A DNA stretch of 64,000 bases from Gemmatimonadota bacterium (GTDB taxonomy: Bacteria; Latescibacterota; UBA2968; UBA8231): NCBI GenBank assembly GCA_009841115.1, contig VXML01000017.1:1-64000 (forward strand), read 5' to 3'. Under the pieces are notes generated by a model. The model had not been told where the DNA came from and did not search any database. It saw only the letters and a program-made list of their open reading frames with translations. Below are positions 17,702 to 25,475 of the stretch, one piece after another; positions within the stretch are counted from its first letter, which is position 1, and each line of letters begins with the position of its first letter. A program made the translations under genes and the position numbers.

Positions 17702-17727
17702 TGTACAGTGATGGTAATTACCTGACA
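17702..17727 (+). repeat. IS left terminal inverted repeat
   Basis: Reads tgtacagtgatggtaatta and then cctgaca. Mismatched to the right repeat only at positions 4, 6, 16 and 18. Confidence 0.85.
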
Positions 17728-17752
17728 CATTCCCTGCTGGGGTGTATGTTGT

Positions 17753-18805
17753 TCAGGCTGTTTTTTTCTCCACGGCTTCGCCCTTGTCCTGGGGTTTTGT
17801 TGTGAGTCCTTTTTTGAACGCCTGCAGTGGGGTCATGCCGTTCATGTTGCGGCCCTGATGCGGGCGCTTCTGGTTGTATTTGACCAGATAAGCATCCAAA
17901 TCTTTCTGCATCTGGTCAACGGATTCATACCACGTTTTTCGTCCGACGATGCGGAAGTGTTCATCGAGGATGGTTCGGTGCAACCGCTCGACGAAGCCGT
18001 TGGTCTGGGGACTGTTGATCTTAGTGGTGCGGTGCTCGATCCCTTCTAGCTGTAGGAACAGTTCGTAGGGATGCCGATCTGGGCGACCACAGAATTCCCG
18101 GCCGTTGTCGGAGAGGATCGCCTGTATGGCAGCCCGATGTTTGTCAAAGGTGGGCAAGACGTGGTTGTTGAGCAATTGCACGGCGGTCACCGGCAGCTTG
18201 TTGGTATACAGCCGCGCCCAGGCATAGCGGCTGTGGCAGTCAATGGCCGCCTGCATGTAGACCCGTCCTACTCCTTTGAGGGTGCCCACGTAAAAGGTGT
18301 CGACGCCGAGTAGCTCGCCGGTATAGTGGGTCTGGATGTGGCGATCCCGGAACTCGGGACTGAATCGCTCTAGGAGTCGGATCTGCTGATCGCTCAACTT
18401 GACGCGCTGCTGTTGGGTGTGTTGCTCTAAGCGCAACAGGCGTTCATGTTTGGACAACAGATGATGCCGGCTCCACACGCCGCGCACCCCGCCGGCGCTG
18501 ACCTGAACGCCTTGCAAGGCCAACTCTTGGGCAACGCGCAGGCAGCCCTGGGTGGGGTATTCCAAGCAGTGCGCCAAGATGGCCTGCTCCACTTCGGGGC
18601 TGACCCGGTTCGGATGCGGCCCTCGGGCACCTGGCAAGCGATCGATCAGGCCCTCCGCGCCATAGGTTTGGTAGTTGCGACGGATCTCGTAAAACTGTTG
18701 CCGAGAGTAGCCCATCAGCCGACAGGCTTTGCTTATGTTGTTCATTTCTTGCGCCAACTGTAGCAGAGAAAGCTTCCTTCTTGCTATCTTCTTGGTGGTG
18801 GTCAT
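17753..18805 (-). CDS. IS481-family transposase
   Basis: The 350-residue protein has an N-terminal helix-turn-helix region (about residues 15-75, ACRLMGYSRQQFYEIRRNY) that binds the element ends. An rve-type integrase core follows, with acidic residues in LLGVDTFYVG, LSDNGREFCG and TNGFVERLHRT. A C-terminal YNQKRPHQGRNMNGMTPLQAF is typical of IS481/IS3-like enzymes. It acts on the inverted repeats at 17702 and 18924. The reading frame is complete and occupies most of the element. Confidence 0.92.
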   Translation of the reverse strand: MTTTKKIARRKLSLLQLAQEMNNISKACRLMGYSRQQFYEIRRNYQTYGAEGLIDRLPGARGPHPNRVSPEVEQAILAHCLEYPTQGCLRVAQELALQGVQVSAGGVRGVWSRHHLLSKHERLLRLEQHTQQQRVKLSDQQIRLLERFSPEFRDRHIQTHYTGELLGVDTFYVGTLKGVGRVYMQAAIDCHSRYAWARLYTNKLPVTAVQLLNNHVLPTFDKHRAAIQAILSDNGREFCGRPDRHPYELFLQLEGIEHRTTKINSPQTNGFVERLHRTILDEHFRIVGRKTWYESVDQMQKDLDAYLVKYNQKRPHQGRNMNGMTPLQAFKKGLTTKPQDKGEAVEKKTA

Positions 18806-18898
18806 TACGGCCTCCTTGGGGTTGGAAGGTGCTTGGTCGTTCCTTCTTAAATACCCAAGCAGGGGCGGTCTTGACCACCGCTCAATTCAATGGACAAC

Positions 18899-18924
18899 TG
18901 TCAGGTGAATACCATCACGGAACA
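18899..18924 (-). repeat. IS right terminal inverted repeat
   Basis: On the minus strand it reads tgttccgtgatggtattcac and then ctgaca, matching the left end at 22 of 26 positions. It lies about 95 bases upstream of the transposase start, so it probably also overlaps the transposase promoter region. Confidence 0.85.
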
Positions 18925-18977
18925 CTCTTTTTATTCTTTGCAGCTTCATTTTGCTTCTTCTAAATCTCTTTCTCTGA

Positions 18978-19240
18978 AGTATCGATTTCTGTGGTGGCCC
19001 TTCCACTCGCTGGGGTTTCCGGTCAGTTGCGTCTTCGGCAAGATGTGGTTCAGCGTCTTCATCGCCTAGTTCATCAAAAGCACAGTGCTCAAATACGGAG
19101 GACTGACGCTCTTCAATCGCCTCAAGCTCTTCTTCTTAGGACTGGTTCTAGGTAAGGCCGTCGTAGCGGAGACTTGGGTGCTCATCGACTATGTGACCGG
19201 AATGCAAAATAATTATCTAGGCGGGATCGTGTTCCAGTGA
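18978..19240 (+). pseudogene. 3' fragment of a DUF6785 gene with internal stop
   Basis: The segment is a near-identical copy of the last ~260 bases of the DUF6785 gene (15799-16061). It lacks everything upstream. In the parental frame a Trp codon (TGG at 15888) has become TAG at 19067-19069, so it cannot encode the C-terminus even if fused. It is carried along with the duplicated PhyH gene. Confidence 0.9.
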
Positions 19241-19303
19241 GATGCACTTGAACGGCGCTGTTGAAACGGCTATCTTATCCCTCCCAAACAAAAGCCCAAC
19301 CCC

Positions 19304-20143
19304 ATGATGACACCCGACCAACGTTACTACTTCGACTTAACCGGCTACCTCCACTTGCGCAACGTGCTCAGCCCAGAGGAACTCGCGCCCGCGCAAGCGG
19401 CAGCCGACCGCTATATCAACATGCCGCCCGAAGAGTGGCCGCCCGAATTCGGCGCGGATCTCGAGCGCCGCGACCTCACCGGCTATCAGCACGGCTTTGC
19501 CTTTGACAAAAGCCTCGAAGTGCTCACTCGGCATCCAACGACTTGGCCGATCCTCATGGAACTCACCGACTGTCGGCCGCGCCTCAACGGCGGCACCCTC
19601 GGCTACAACCGCCACGGCCACGGCTTCCACTACCTGCACGCCGGATGGCGACCGTCCAAACAGCCCGATGTGCGGCGCTATTACATCGAAGACGGCAAGG
19701 TCCGCTGCACGGACTTTATTTTCTTTTTTTACTTGAGCGATGTCTTCCCCGGCGATGGCGGCCTCATCATCTTGCCCGGCTCGCACAAGGCCCACTTTGC
19801 CCGGCCCCGAGCGATGTTTTATCCAGGAGCCGAAGACGACGAGGACAGGGACTACGTCGCCGACACCGTGCCCCCGGGCGTCCACAATGTCTGTGCCCGC
19901 GCTGGCGATGTGGTCATCATGCCCGAGCACCTCACGCACGGCGCGCTCACCTGGAAGCCTCGCGACCGCGACCGCCGCTTCCTCATTCTGCGCTACAACG
20001 TCCAGCACATGCTCACCGGCCAGCGCCGCCCTTTTCCAGACGCCATTCGCCAGCGACTCGACCCCGAGACCATTGACCTGATCGAATTGGCCCCGTACTT
20101 CGAATACAAAGACATCGTCAAAAAGCGCGAAAACATCGACTAA
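19304..20143 (+). CDS. Phytanoyl-CoA dioxygenase (PhyH) family protein, copy 2
   Basis: The 279-residue near-duplicate of the protein at 16127 keeps the same features, including YLSDVFPGDGGL, the distal His in EHLTHGALTW and the unusual HYLHAGW in place of a clear His-X-Asp. Two ATGs stand in tandem; the second (19307) aligns with the copy 1 start. Five bases separate its stop from the first amidohydrolase gene, so it probably heads a three-gene operon. A shared pathway of oxidative then hydrolytic steps on a small metabolite is inference. Confidence 0.85.
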   Translation: MMTPDQRYYFDLTGYLHLRNVLSPEELAPAQAAADRYINMPPEEWPPEFGADLERRDLTGYQHGFAFDKSLEVLTRHPTTWPILMELTDCRPRLNGGTLGYNRHGHGFHYLHAGWRPSKQPDVRRYYIEDGKVRCTDFIFFFYLSDVFPGDGGLIILPGSHKAHFARPRAMFYPGAEDDEDRDYVADTVPPGVHNVCARAGDVVIMPEHLTHGALTWKPRDRDRRFLILRYNVQHMLTGQRRPFPDAIRQRLDPETIDLIELAPYFEYKDIVKKRENID

Positions 20144-20148
20144 ATCCC

Positions 20149-20916
20149 ATGGCATCACAGCAAAACAGCGGGCAGTTGAGCTTCCGCGCCCACGTCCCAG
20201 TCTTCGACGCCAACATCGGCGTCGGCCACTGCCACGACCGACCCTCGCCGTTTGCCGATGTAGCCGGCTTGCGGGCGGAGATGCAGCGCCACGGCGTAGA
20301 GCGCGGCCTGATCTACCATCTCCAAGGCGAAACCCTCAGCGCGATTGAGGGCAACGAAGCCCTGCGCGCTTGGTGTGGCAACGGACTCGTCCCCCAATGG
20401 GTCGCCGGACCGAGTACAGACTCTTTGGTGCAACTGCGTGCGCTCCACGCCGCAGGCGAGGTCTCCAGCGTCCGCCTGCACAACACCGAGGCGAGCCGCG
20501 TCCCCTTTGCCGACTGGATCTACGGCGAGTTGCTCGCTTGGCTGGCGGCCGAGCGCATCCCCCTGTGGATCTCGCTGGCCGATACCCCAGTCGCCGAAGT
20601 CGTGGAGACCTTGCGCCGCTTCCCAGATTTACAAACAGTGCTCCTCGGCGCGCACTACGTGCATTCCCTCGCCTTGCGCCCTCTGCTCAGGGCACTGCCC
20701 CGTGCGTCGATGGAGCTAAGCCGCTTTGAGAATCTGGGCGGTGTCGAGTCCCTGATCGGCGAATTTGGCGTGGAGCGCTTCCTCTACGGGTCCTATTATC
20801 CGCGCTACGCCATGGGACCGATGCTCTTTTACCTGCACCACTTGGCCATTGACGACGACGCGCTCGCGGCTTTGACCGCGGGCAATCTAGAGCGCATTCT
20901 CGGAGGGAGCATATGA
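20149..20916 (+). CDS. Amidohydrolase-like protein, degenerate metal site
   Basis: The 255-residue protein has an amidohydrolase-2-like TIM-barrel pattern and ends with a segment like its neighbour (DDDALAALTAGNLERIL compared with DDDKRLILGENARGLL). The first metal motif, normally HxH or DxH, reads FDANIGVGHCH. The later His in LLGAHYVHS may be retained, while the final Asp position reads LYGSYYP. Some ligands therefore appear missing, and it may be non-catalytic or a subunit. Its stop overlaps the next start by 4 bases. Confidence 0.7.
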   Translation: MASQQNSGQLSFRAHVPVFDANIGVGHCHDRPSPFADVAGLRAEMQRHGVERGLIYHLQGETLSAIEGNEALRAWCGNGLVPQWVAGPSTDSLVQLRALHAAGEVSSVRLHNTEASRVPFADWIYGELLAWLAAERIPLWISLADTPVAEVVETLRRFPDLQTVLLGAHYVHSLALRPLLRALPRASMELSRFENLGGVESLIGEFGVERFLYGSYYPRYAMGPMLFYLHHLAIDDDALAALTAGNLERILGGSI

Positions 20917-21647
20917 TTATCGACTTTCACGGCCACGTGGGCCGCTGGGACTCCCTCGACATGGTCGATGATCCGGCCGAGATGTTGCGCGCCATGGATG
21001 CAGTGGGCATCGACAAAAGCTGCGTCTTCGACATCTTCCATCCCGACGGCAAACCCGGCAACGACCAGACCGCAGCTTTCGTCGCCCGCCACCCCGACCG
21101 CTTCATTGGCTTTGCCTATGTGTGCCCCACCTGCCCCGACACCGTGCAGCCCGAGTTGGAGCGGGCCATCGACGAACTCGGGTTCCGGGCGATTAAAATC
21201 TACCCGCCCTATACGCCCTTTCCACTCGACGATCCGGCTTGGGATCCAATCTACGGCTTTGCCGCTGAGCGCGGCCTCGCGGTCATTGCGCACACCGGCG
21301 GCGAGCCAACGGCCGCGCCCGCCCAGTTTGGCCGCGCAGCCGAGCGCTTCCCCAACGCCCGCTTCGTCGCCGGCCACTCCGGCAACATCGAGCCGTATCG
21401 CAGCCAAGCCATTGCCGCGGCCCAGCGCCTGCCCAACTACTTCCTCGAAACCTGCTCGACCTTCCGTACCCCAGGCGTCATTGAAGAGCTGGTGGCCAAG
21501 GCCGGGGCCGACCGCGTGCTCTTCGGCTCGGATACGCCCTTGATGGACCCCCGCCCACAGCTCGGCAAGATCATCACCGCAGCCATTAGCGACGACGACA
21601 AGCGCCTCATTCTCGGCGAGAACGCCCGCGGCCTGCTCGGGCTGTAA
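20913..21647 (+). CDS. Amidohydrolase family (ACMSD/TIM-like) metal-dependent hydrolase
   Basis: The 244-residue protein has an almost complete amidohydrolase-2 site: DFHGHVG at residues 3-9 (HxH), a Lys in RAIKIYPP, a His in VIAHTGGEP, another in FVAGHSGN, and an Asp in LFGSDTPLMDP. Members decarboxylate or hydrolyse small organic acids with a divalent metal. It is translationally coupled to the upstream paralog (ATGA overlap), which suggests a heteromeric or sequential partnership. A strong terminator follows. Confidence 0.88.
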   Translation: MIIDFHGHVGRWDSLDMVDDPAEMLRAMDAVGIDKSCVFDIFHPDGKPGNDQTAAFVARHPDRFIGFAYVCPTCPDTVQPELERAIDELGFRAIKIYPPYTPFPLDDPAWDPIYGFAAERGLAVIAHTGGEPTAAPAQFGRAAERFPNARFVAGHSGNIEPYRSQAIAAAQRLPNYFLETCSTFRTPGVIEELVAKAGADRVLFGSDTPLMDPRPQLGKIITAAISDDDKRLILGENARGLLGL

Positions 21648-21653
21648 GACGCA

Positions 21654-21692
21654 AAAAGCCCGCCTGCCACAAGGGCAAGCGGGCTTTCTTTG
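21654..21692. terminator. Bidirectional intrinsic terminator
   Basis: A GC-rich hairpin (aagcccgc ... gcgggctt) is followed by TTTCTTT on the plus strand and preceded by AAAAA, giving a T-run on the minus strand. It lies between the convergent amidohydrolase and CBM9-like genes and could stop transcription from both sides. Confidence 0.8.
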
Positions 21693-21713
21693 CAAAGGGT
21701 GTGGAACCGGGTA

Positions 21714-22646
21714 TTACTGCTGGTACTGGTACTTAATCCGGCCCCAACTCTGTGCCTCGACCGCAGTCGGCTCGCCCCAATCAATGGTGTCGTCCATCGG
21801 GGAGATCAGCAGGTCCTGCGAAGAGTGGCAACAACTCGTCGGGGTCGTCGCCCACATGCCGACGCGGTTGTCGGCGTCGCCGGCGCTGTCGTCCACGTCG
21901 CTGACGAAAATCGAGAAGCCGATCACCTCACCCGCGGTCAGATCGTGCTCAATCACCTGATCTTCCGTGATGTTCTCCTCGGTGGGCTTGGGATACGAAT
22001 CAATGGCGATCGTGCGGAACTCGTAGATGTACGTGCTCTCGCCGTACTCCTCGCCCTCGAAGCTATAGGTGCAGTAGTACCAACGGCTGCCATTGGCCAA
22101 CAGCGTCGGATTCTCGACGTCGGCGCTACTGACCGCAGCCGTTTGCAGGGCCGGGCCGAAATTGCCGTTGAGCGGCGGGAATGCGAACGAATACTTGTGG
22201 TGCGTCACCACGTCTTCGGGCTTGGGCAAGTAGTCGTGACGCGGATTGAACTCGATCTCAATGCTGTCGTCCCACCAATAGGAGCCTAAGTCCTGGCGGG
22301 TGATCGTGTGCTTGTTGTCGAAAATCCGCGTGGTCACGTACAGCTCGTTGCGCGAGTCATTCCAACCCAAAATGTGGCGGATCTGCATCGAAGCCGGATC
22401 CATGCCGCCGCGCGGCACGTCGTCGCCAGCAAAACCGTGCACCGAAAAGAGCTTCGAACTGGGAATGGCGTACACTTCGAGCGGTATAGCCGACCAATCG
22501 TCGTCAAATCCGTCGATGTTCGGCACATTCGCATCGGGGAACTGCACGGCGAGGAAGACCTCGCCTGGAGGTTCGTGTGCCCCGGCGGCTAGCGCAAAAG
22601 CCAATAGCGCGATTGCCGTCAGGCCACAGGTAAAAAGACGCTTCAT
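21714..22646 (-). CDS. Secreted CBM9-like protein
   Basis: The 310-residue protein begins with a clear signal peptide (MKRLFTCGLTAIALLAFALAAGA). ATG 22646 is preceded by a strong AAGGAGG, so a longer upstream frame is rejected. The body resembles carbohydrate-binding module 9/DOMON-like sandwiches: an opening DGFDDDWSAIP, then LYVTTRIFDNKH, then SIEIEFNPRHDY. A distantly similar protein lies at 54038; both genes border an envelope cluster. It is probably an exported binding or sensing protein, without visible catalytic residues. Confidence 0.75.
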   Translation of the reverse strand: MKRLFTCGLTAIALLAFALAAGAHEPPGEVFLAVQFPDANVPNIDGFDDDWSAIPLEVYAIPSSKLFSVHGFAGDDVPRGGMDPASMQIRHILGWNDSRNELYVTTRIFDNKHTITRQDLGSYWWDDSIEIEFNPRHDYLPKPEDVVTHHKYSFAFPPLNGNFGPALQTAAVSSADVENPTLLANGSRWYYCTYSFEGEEYGESTYIYEFRTIAIDSYPKPTEENITEDQVIEHDLTAGEVIGFSIFVSDVDDSAGDADNRVGMWATTPTSCCHSSQDLLISPMDDTIDWGEPTAVEAQSWGRIKYQYQQ

Positions 22647-22675
22647 AGCTCTACCTCCTTGGGTAGGTGGATGAT

Positions 22676-22720
22676 GAAAAACTAAATCGCAAATGAACGA
22701 GCAATTTGCAAATTTAGTTA
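22676..22720 (-). terminator. Intrinsic terminator after the envelope cluster
   Basis: On the minus strand an imperfect hairpin with arms AACTAAATTTGCAAAT and ATTTGCGATTTAGTT is followed by TTTTC. It sits between the barrel gene stop and the CBM9-like gene start, so it may end or attenuate the long operon before the last gene. Confidence 0.65.
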
Positions 22721-22742
22721 AATGACCCGTCAAATACAACTA

Positions 22743-25466
22743 CTATTGCAAACCAGCGTATAGTGTAACAAATGTTTCGGTCGTCGTTTCGGCCTTGGCC
22801 TCCGCAAACGCCTTGCGCTCTACCACAAAACCGACCAACGCCTGGATCCGATAGCCCAAATAGGCCGACTCGGTCGCCAACTGCAAGGCCCAGCTCAGGG
22901 AGTCGAAATCCTCCGCATCGCGGTCGAAGTCGTTGAACAGCGCGTACTCGACGCCGGCTTGGAGCCGCGTGGCCTGCAAAAGCTGCGTTTCCAAAAGCAG
23001 CGAAAAAAGTTCCATCAGCGTCGTGCGCTCCTCTTGGTCAAACAGCGACCGGCTCTGCTGGCGCCACTCGCTCTTCCAGCGCGGCGATAGGGTCAGCCCG
23101 CGCCAAGTGCGGCGATAGCTGGCCTTGTTGATCAAGCCAAAGAAAAAGTCCGACGCATCGCGCTGCCGCTGCGCGAAGAACACCCCATTCAGCTTGCTCA
23201 TCACCAACAGCGCGTCGCTCGTCAGGCTGTGGCCGACGAATAGCTGGTGGACCCAAGCATCGCGCGCCAGCAGCGGATCGACGATGTGTACGAGCTTGCC
23301 GCCGCGCAGCGTGTTGTCTGGCTGCCACTGCAAAATTGGATCGGGAATGTCGTCTTGTACCAACTGGCTCATCTCAAACAGCCGCACCCGACCCACCCGC
23401 GGCCACACCCGCTCGTACCCTAGCTGCAAATACGTGCTGTGGTTTTTGCGGTCCGCTGAAATCTGCTCCTCGCGCAAGGCCCCCACCCTGAGCTGCCAGT
23501 GCCGACTCAGGTCGATGCCCCCATAGACGTTGAAGCCTTGTTGATCGCGGCGATAGGGGTAGTCCGGCTCCGTGTCGTTTTCGTATAGATCGACCCAGAA
23601 GTTGTGGTTCATATCCACGCCGAAGAGAAACTCCGGCCGATCGACCAAGAAGCGGAGGAACGGCTCCTCGTAATCCGGAATGGAGTTGGCCTTGACCCGG
23701 TTGTCGTTTTGGTTGAAATCGGGCACTAAATCGTTGTTGAGGTCCCATCCGGGGAAGACCAAGCGGTCATCGACCAAAAAATCCGCGCGAAACCCATCTG
23801 GGAAGCGGTCTTGATCGTCGTTGTCTTCCACTAAGTCAAAGCGGTTGCCCTGCCGGGCGTAATCGAGGCCCGAGGTCGTGGTGACAAAAGACTGAGTGTT
23901 GTAGCGCGGGTCAATCGAATACACTTCCCCAAACAGCGACAGCCGCCCCAAGTGCTTGCTCAGGTTCGCCATCCACGCCGGCGCGCTGGGCCGGTCGCCA
24001 ATTCCCGCCGAGGAAGTGTGCGTCTCCTCGGCGACGTTGGGATACTTGCGGAAATTCCAGTTCAGGTCGTATTCGCCGTATAGATCAAAGCCGAGCACAT
24101 CTTCCATCTTGAGCGTGGCCCCGGCGATTGTCGTAGCCGTCGGTAGCCCGTAGTCAAAGCGGACCGTGCGCAGATTGGATATGTCCTGCACATTGCCCTC
24201 GGCCTGCGCCACCAGCAAGAAAACTGGGTCATCCACATCCGCCCCGAATACGTCGCCCAAGCTGATAGAGCGCTCGCCCGTCCAAGTGAACGAGCTCGAT
24301 GGCCGACCGACCGTTACAAAGCCGCCGCCCTCTCCCAACTGCTGGTCCGAACTCATCCAGATCTGGTAGTCGTTGGCCAGCACGAGGCGAAATTCCACCG
24401 CCACAATCTCGGACTTATCGGCCGAAGCGCGGTTGACAAACGACGCGCTGTCAAAATCGTAGAGCAAGCTAATCTGCCCGTCGCCATCCGCGGTGAGAAA
24501 CCCTTGCCGCTCTAAGCCGCCGCTAATCACCGGGCCAAAGCGGATGTCGCGGCCCGACTCCACCGTGCCGTCGCGGTAGGTGATAATCACGTCCGAGGCA
24601 TCGGGGAAGAACGCGGCACCGCCAGTGCCATCTTCCGGCGAGTCATCCCGCAAAGCGATCGCGATCTGCGAGATGGTCGCGTTTTGCTGCTTGTTCAGCC
24701 CGCCTTTGTACAGAGTCTCTATTAGCTGATCCGACTCGCTGTTGGTCTGGTGGGCATTGACCGCGTGCAGACCCAACTCCACGAAATCCCCTAGCTGGGC
24801 CGTGAATCGTCCCCCCACGAGGGAAGTCGCGTCCGTAAAGCGGCTCTCTTCCACCTGCAAGCCGCGCGGGCCAGTGATCAGCGAGTGGAGAAAGGTCAGT
24901 TGGTATTTGTCGGTAGCGAGGTCGATCTGCATGCCGTTCAGGCGCGGCTTGGACAACGACAGCGGCGTCAAAGTCGTCCGCAGGTTGTTGCTCGCCGTCA
25001 GCGCGTAGTGATATTGACCCTTGTGATCGCCGGCAATGACCAACTCGTTGAACCACCGCGCAAACCGCTCGGTCTTGAACAAGGAGCTACCAGCTTCCTC
25101 GGGCCGCCGCTGCGCCGTATTGAAGATCAGCCACCCCTGGGTCAGGTAGTTCCCGTACAGATCGTAGAAGTAATCGCCCTCCAAGTCGATGTTCACATAG
25201 CGCTGATACGGCAGCCGCGCGCGGTTGGTGTACTCCCACTGCCGCCACGGGTATTCGGCGAACATCACCTGCGGCACGTACCAGCGCCGCATGGCCGGGT
25301 CTAGCGCGTCGAGGTACACCTCCGGGCTTTGCGCTACGTCCTGTCGCCATCCCAAGCGGCTACCGTAGGCTCCGTCGGCAAGGACGAGCAATGCGGCGCA
25401 GCAGGCAAACGTCCGCCAGAAGTTTACAGACAGCTTCTTACAGTGAATGGCCCTAGTCAAATCCAT
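22743..25466 (-). CDS. Large predicted outer-membrane beta-barrel protein (barrel paralog A)
   Basis: The 907-residue protein starts with a basic signal peptide and CTGGAGAA upstream of the ATG. It is rich in alternating aromatic/polar strands and ends in TLYAGLQ, like an outer-membrane barrel closing strand. An N-terminal signature (DYFYDLYGNYLTQGWLIFN) is shared with the paralogs at 30723 and 62992. Near the middle, DNDDQDRFPD and DLNNDLVPDFNQND resemble thrombospondin-3/EF-like calcium loops. A conserved SDFFFGLINKASYRR segment lies near the C-terminus. I do not recognise a named family. It is the seventh-last product of a minus-strand run and sits 9 bases after a FlgD-tail protein gene. 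Confidence 0.7.
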   Translation of the reverse strand: MDLTRAIHCKKLSVNFWRTFACCAALLVLADGAYGSRLGWRQDVAQSPEVYLDALDPAMRRWYVPQVMFAEYPWRQWEYTNRARLPYQRYVNIDLEGDYFYDLYGNYLTQGWLIFNTAQRRPEEAGSSLFKTERFARWFNELVIAGDHKGQYHYALTASNNLRTTLTPLSLSKPRLNGMQIDLATDKYQLTFLHSLITGPRGLQVEESRFTDATSLVGGRFTAQLGDFVELGLHAVNAHQTNSESDQLIETLYKGGLNKQQNATISQIAIALRDDSPEDGTGGAAFFPDASDVIITYRDGTVESGRDIRFGPVISGGLERQGFLTADGDGQISLLYDFDSASFVNRASADKSEIVAVEFRLVLANDYQIWMSSDQQLGEGGGFVTVGRPSSSFTWTGERSISLGDVFGADVDDPVFLLVAQAEGNVQDISNLRTVRFDYGLPTATTIAGATLKMEDVLGFDLYGEYDLNWNFRKYPNVAEETHTSSAGIGDRPSAPAWMANLSKHLGRLSLFGEVYSIDPRYNTQSFVTTTSGLDYARQGNRFDLVEDNDDQDRFPDGFRADFLVDDRLVFPGWDLNNDLVPDFNQNDNRVKANSIPDYEEPFLRFLVDRPEFLFGVDMNHNFWVDLYENDTEPDYPYRRDQQGFNVYGGIDLSRHWQLRVGALREEQISADRKNHSTYLQLGYERVWPRVGRVRLFEMSQLVQDDIPDPILQWQPDNTLRGGKLVHIVDPLLARDAWVHQLFVGHSLTSDALLVMSKLNGVFFAQRQRDASDFFFGLINKASYRRTWRGLTLSPRWKSEWRQQSRSLFDQEERTTLMELFSLLLETQLLQATRLQAGVEYALFNDFDRDAEDFDSLSWALQLATESAYLGYRIQALVGFVVERKAFAEAKAETTTETFVTLYAGLQ

Positions 25467-25475
25467 TTCTCCAGC

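Larger units (their letters stand above)
17702..18924 (-). mobile_element. IS481-family insertion sequence, complete
   Basis: A 1223-bp element with a single transposase gene is bounded by 26-bp inverted repeats at 17702-17727 and 18899-18924 (22 of 26 positions match). They begin TGT and share GTGATGGTA and ACCTGACA. It is flanked by an apparent 7-bp target duplication, CTCTTTT, at 17695-17701 and 18925-18931. Intact ends, flanking duplication and an unbroken transposase suggest a recent and possibly active insertion into AT-rich DNA. Confidence 0.88.
18978..20143 (+). repeat. Segmental duplication, copy 2
   Basis: Second copy of the 15799-16963 segment. This copy, not copy 1, is directly followed by the amidohydrolase genes (5-base gap), so it probably keeps the original gene order. 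Confidence 0.9.
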
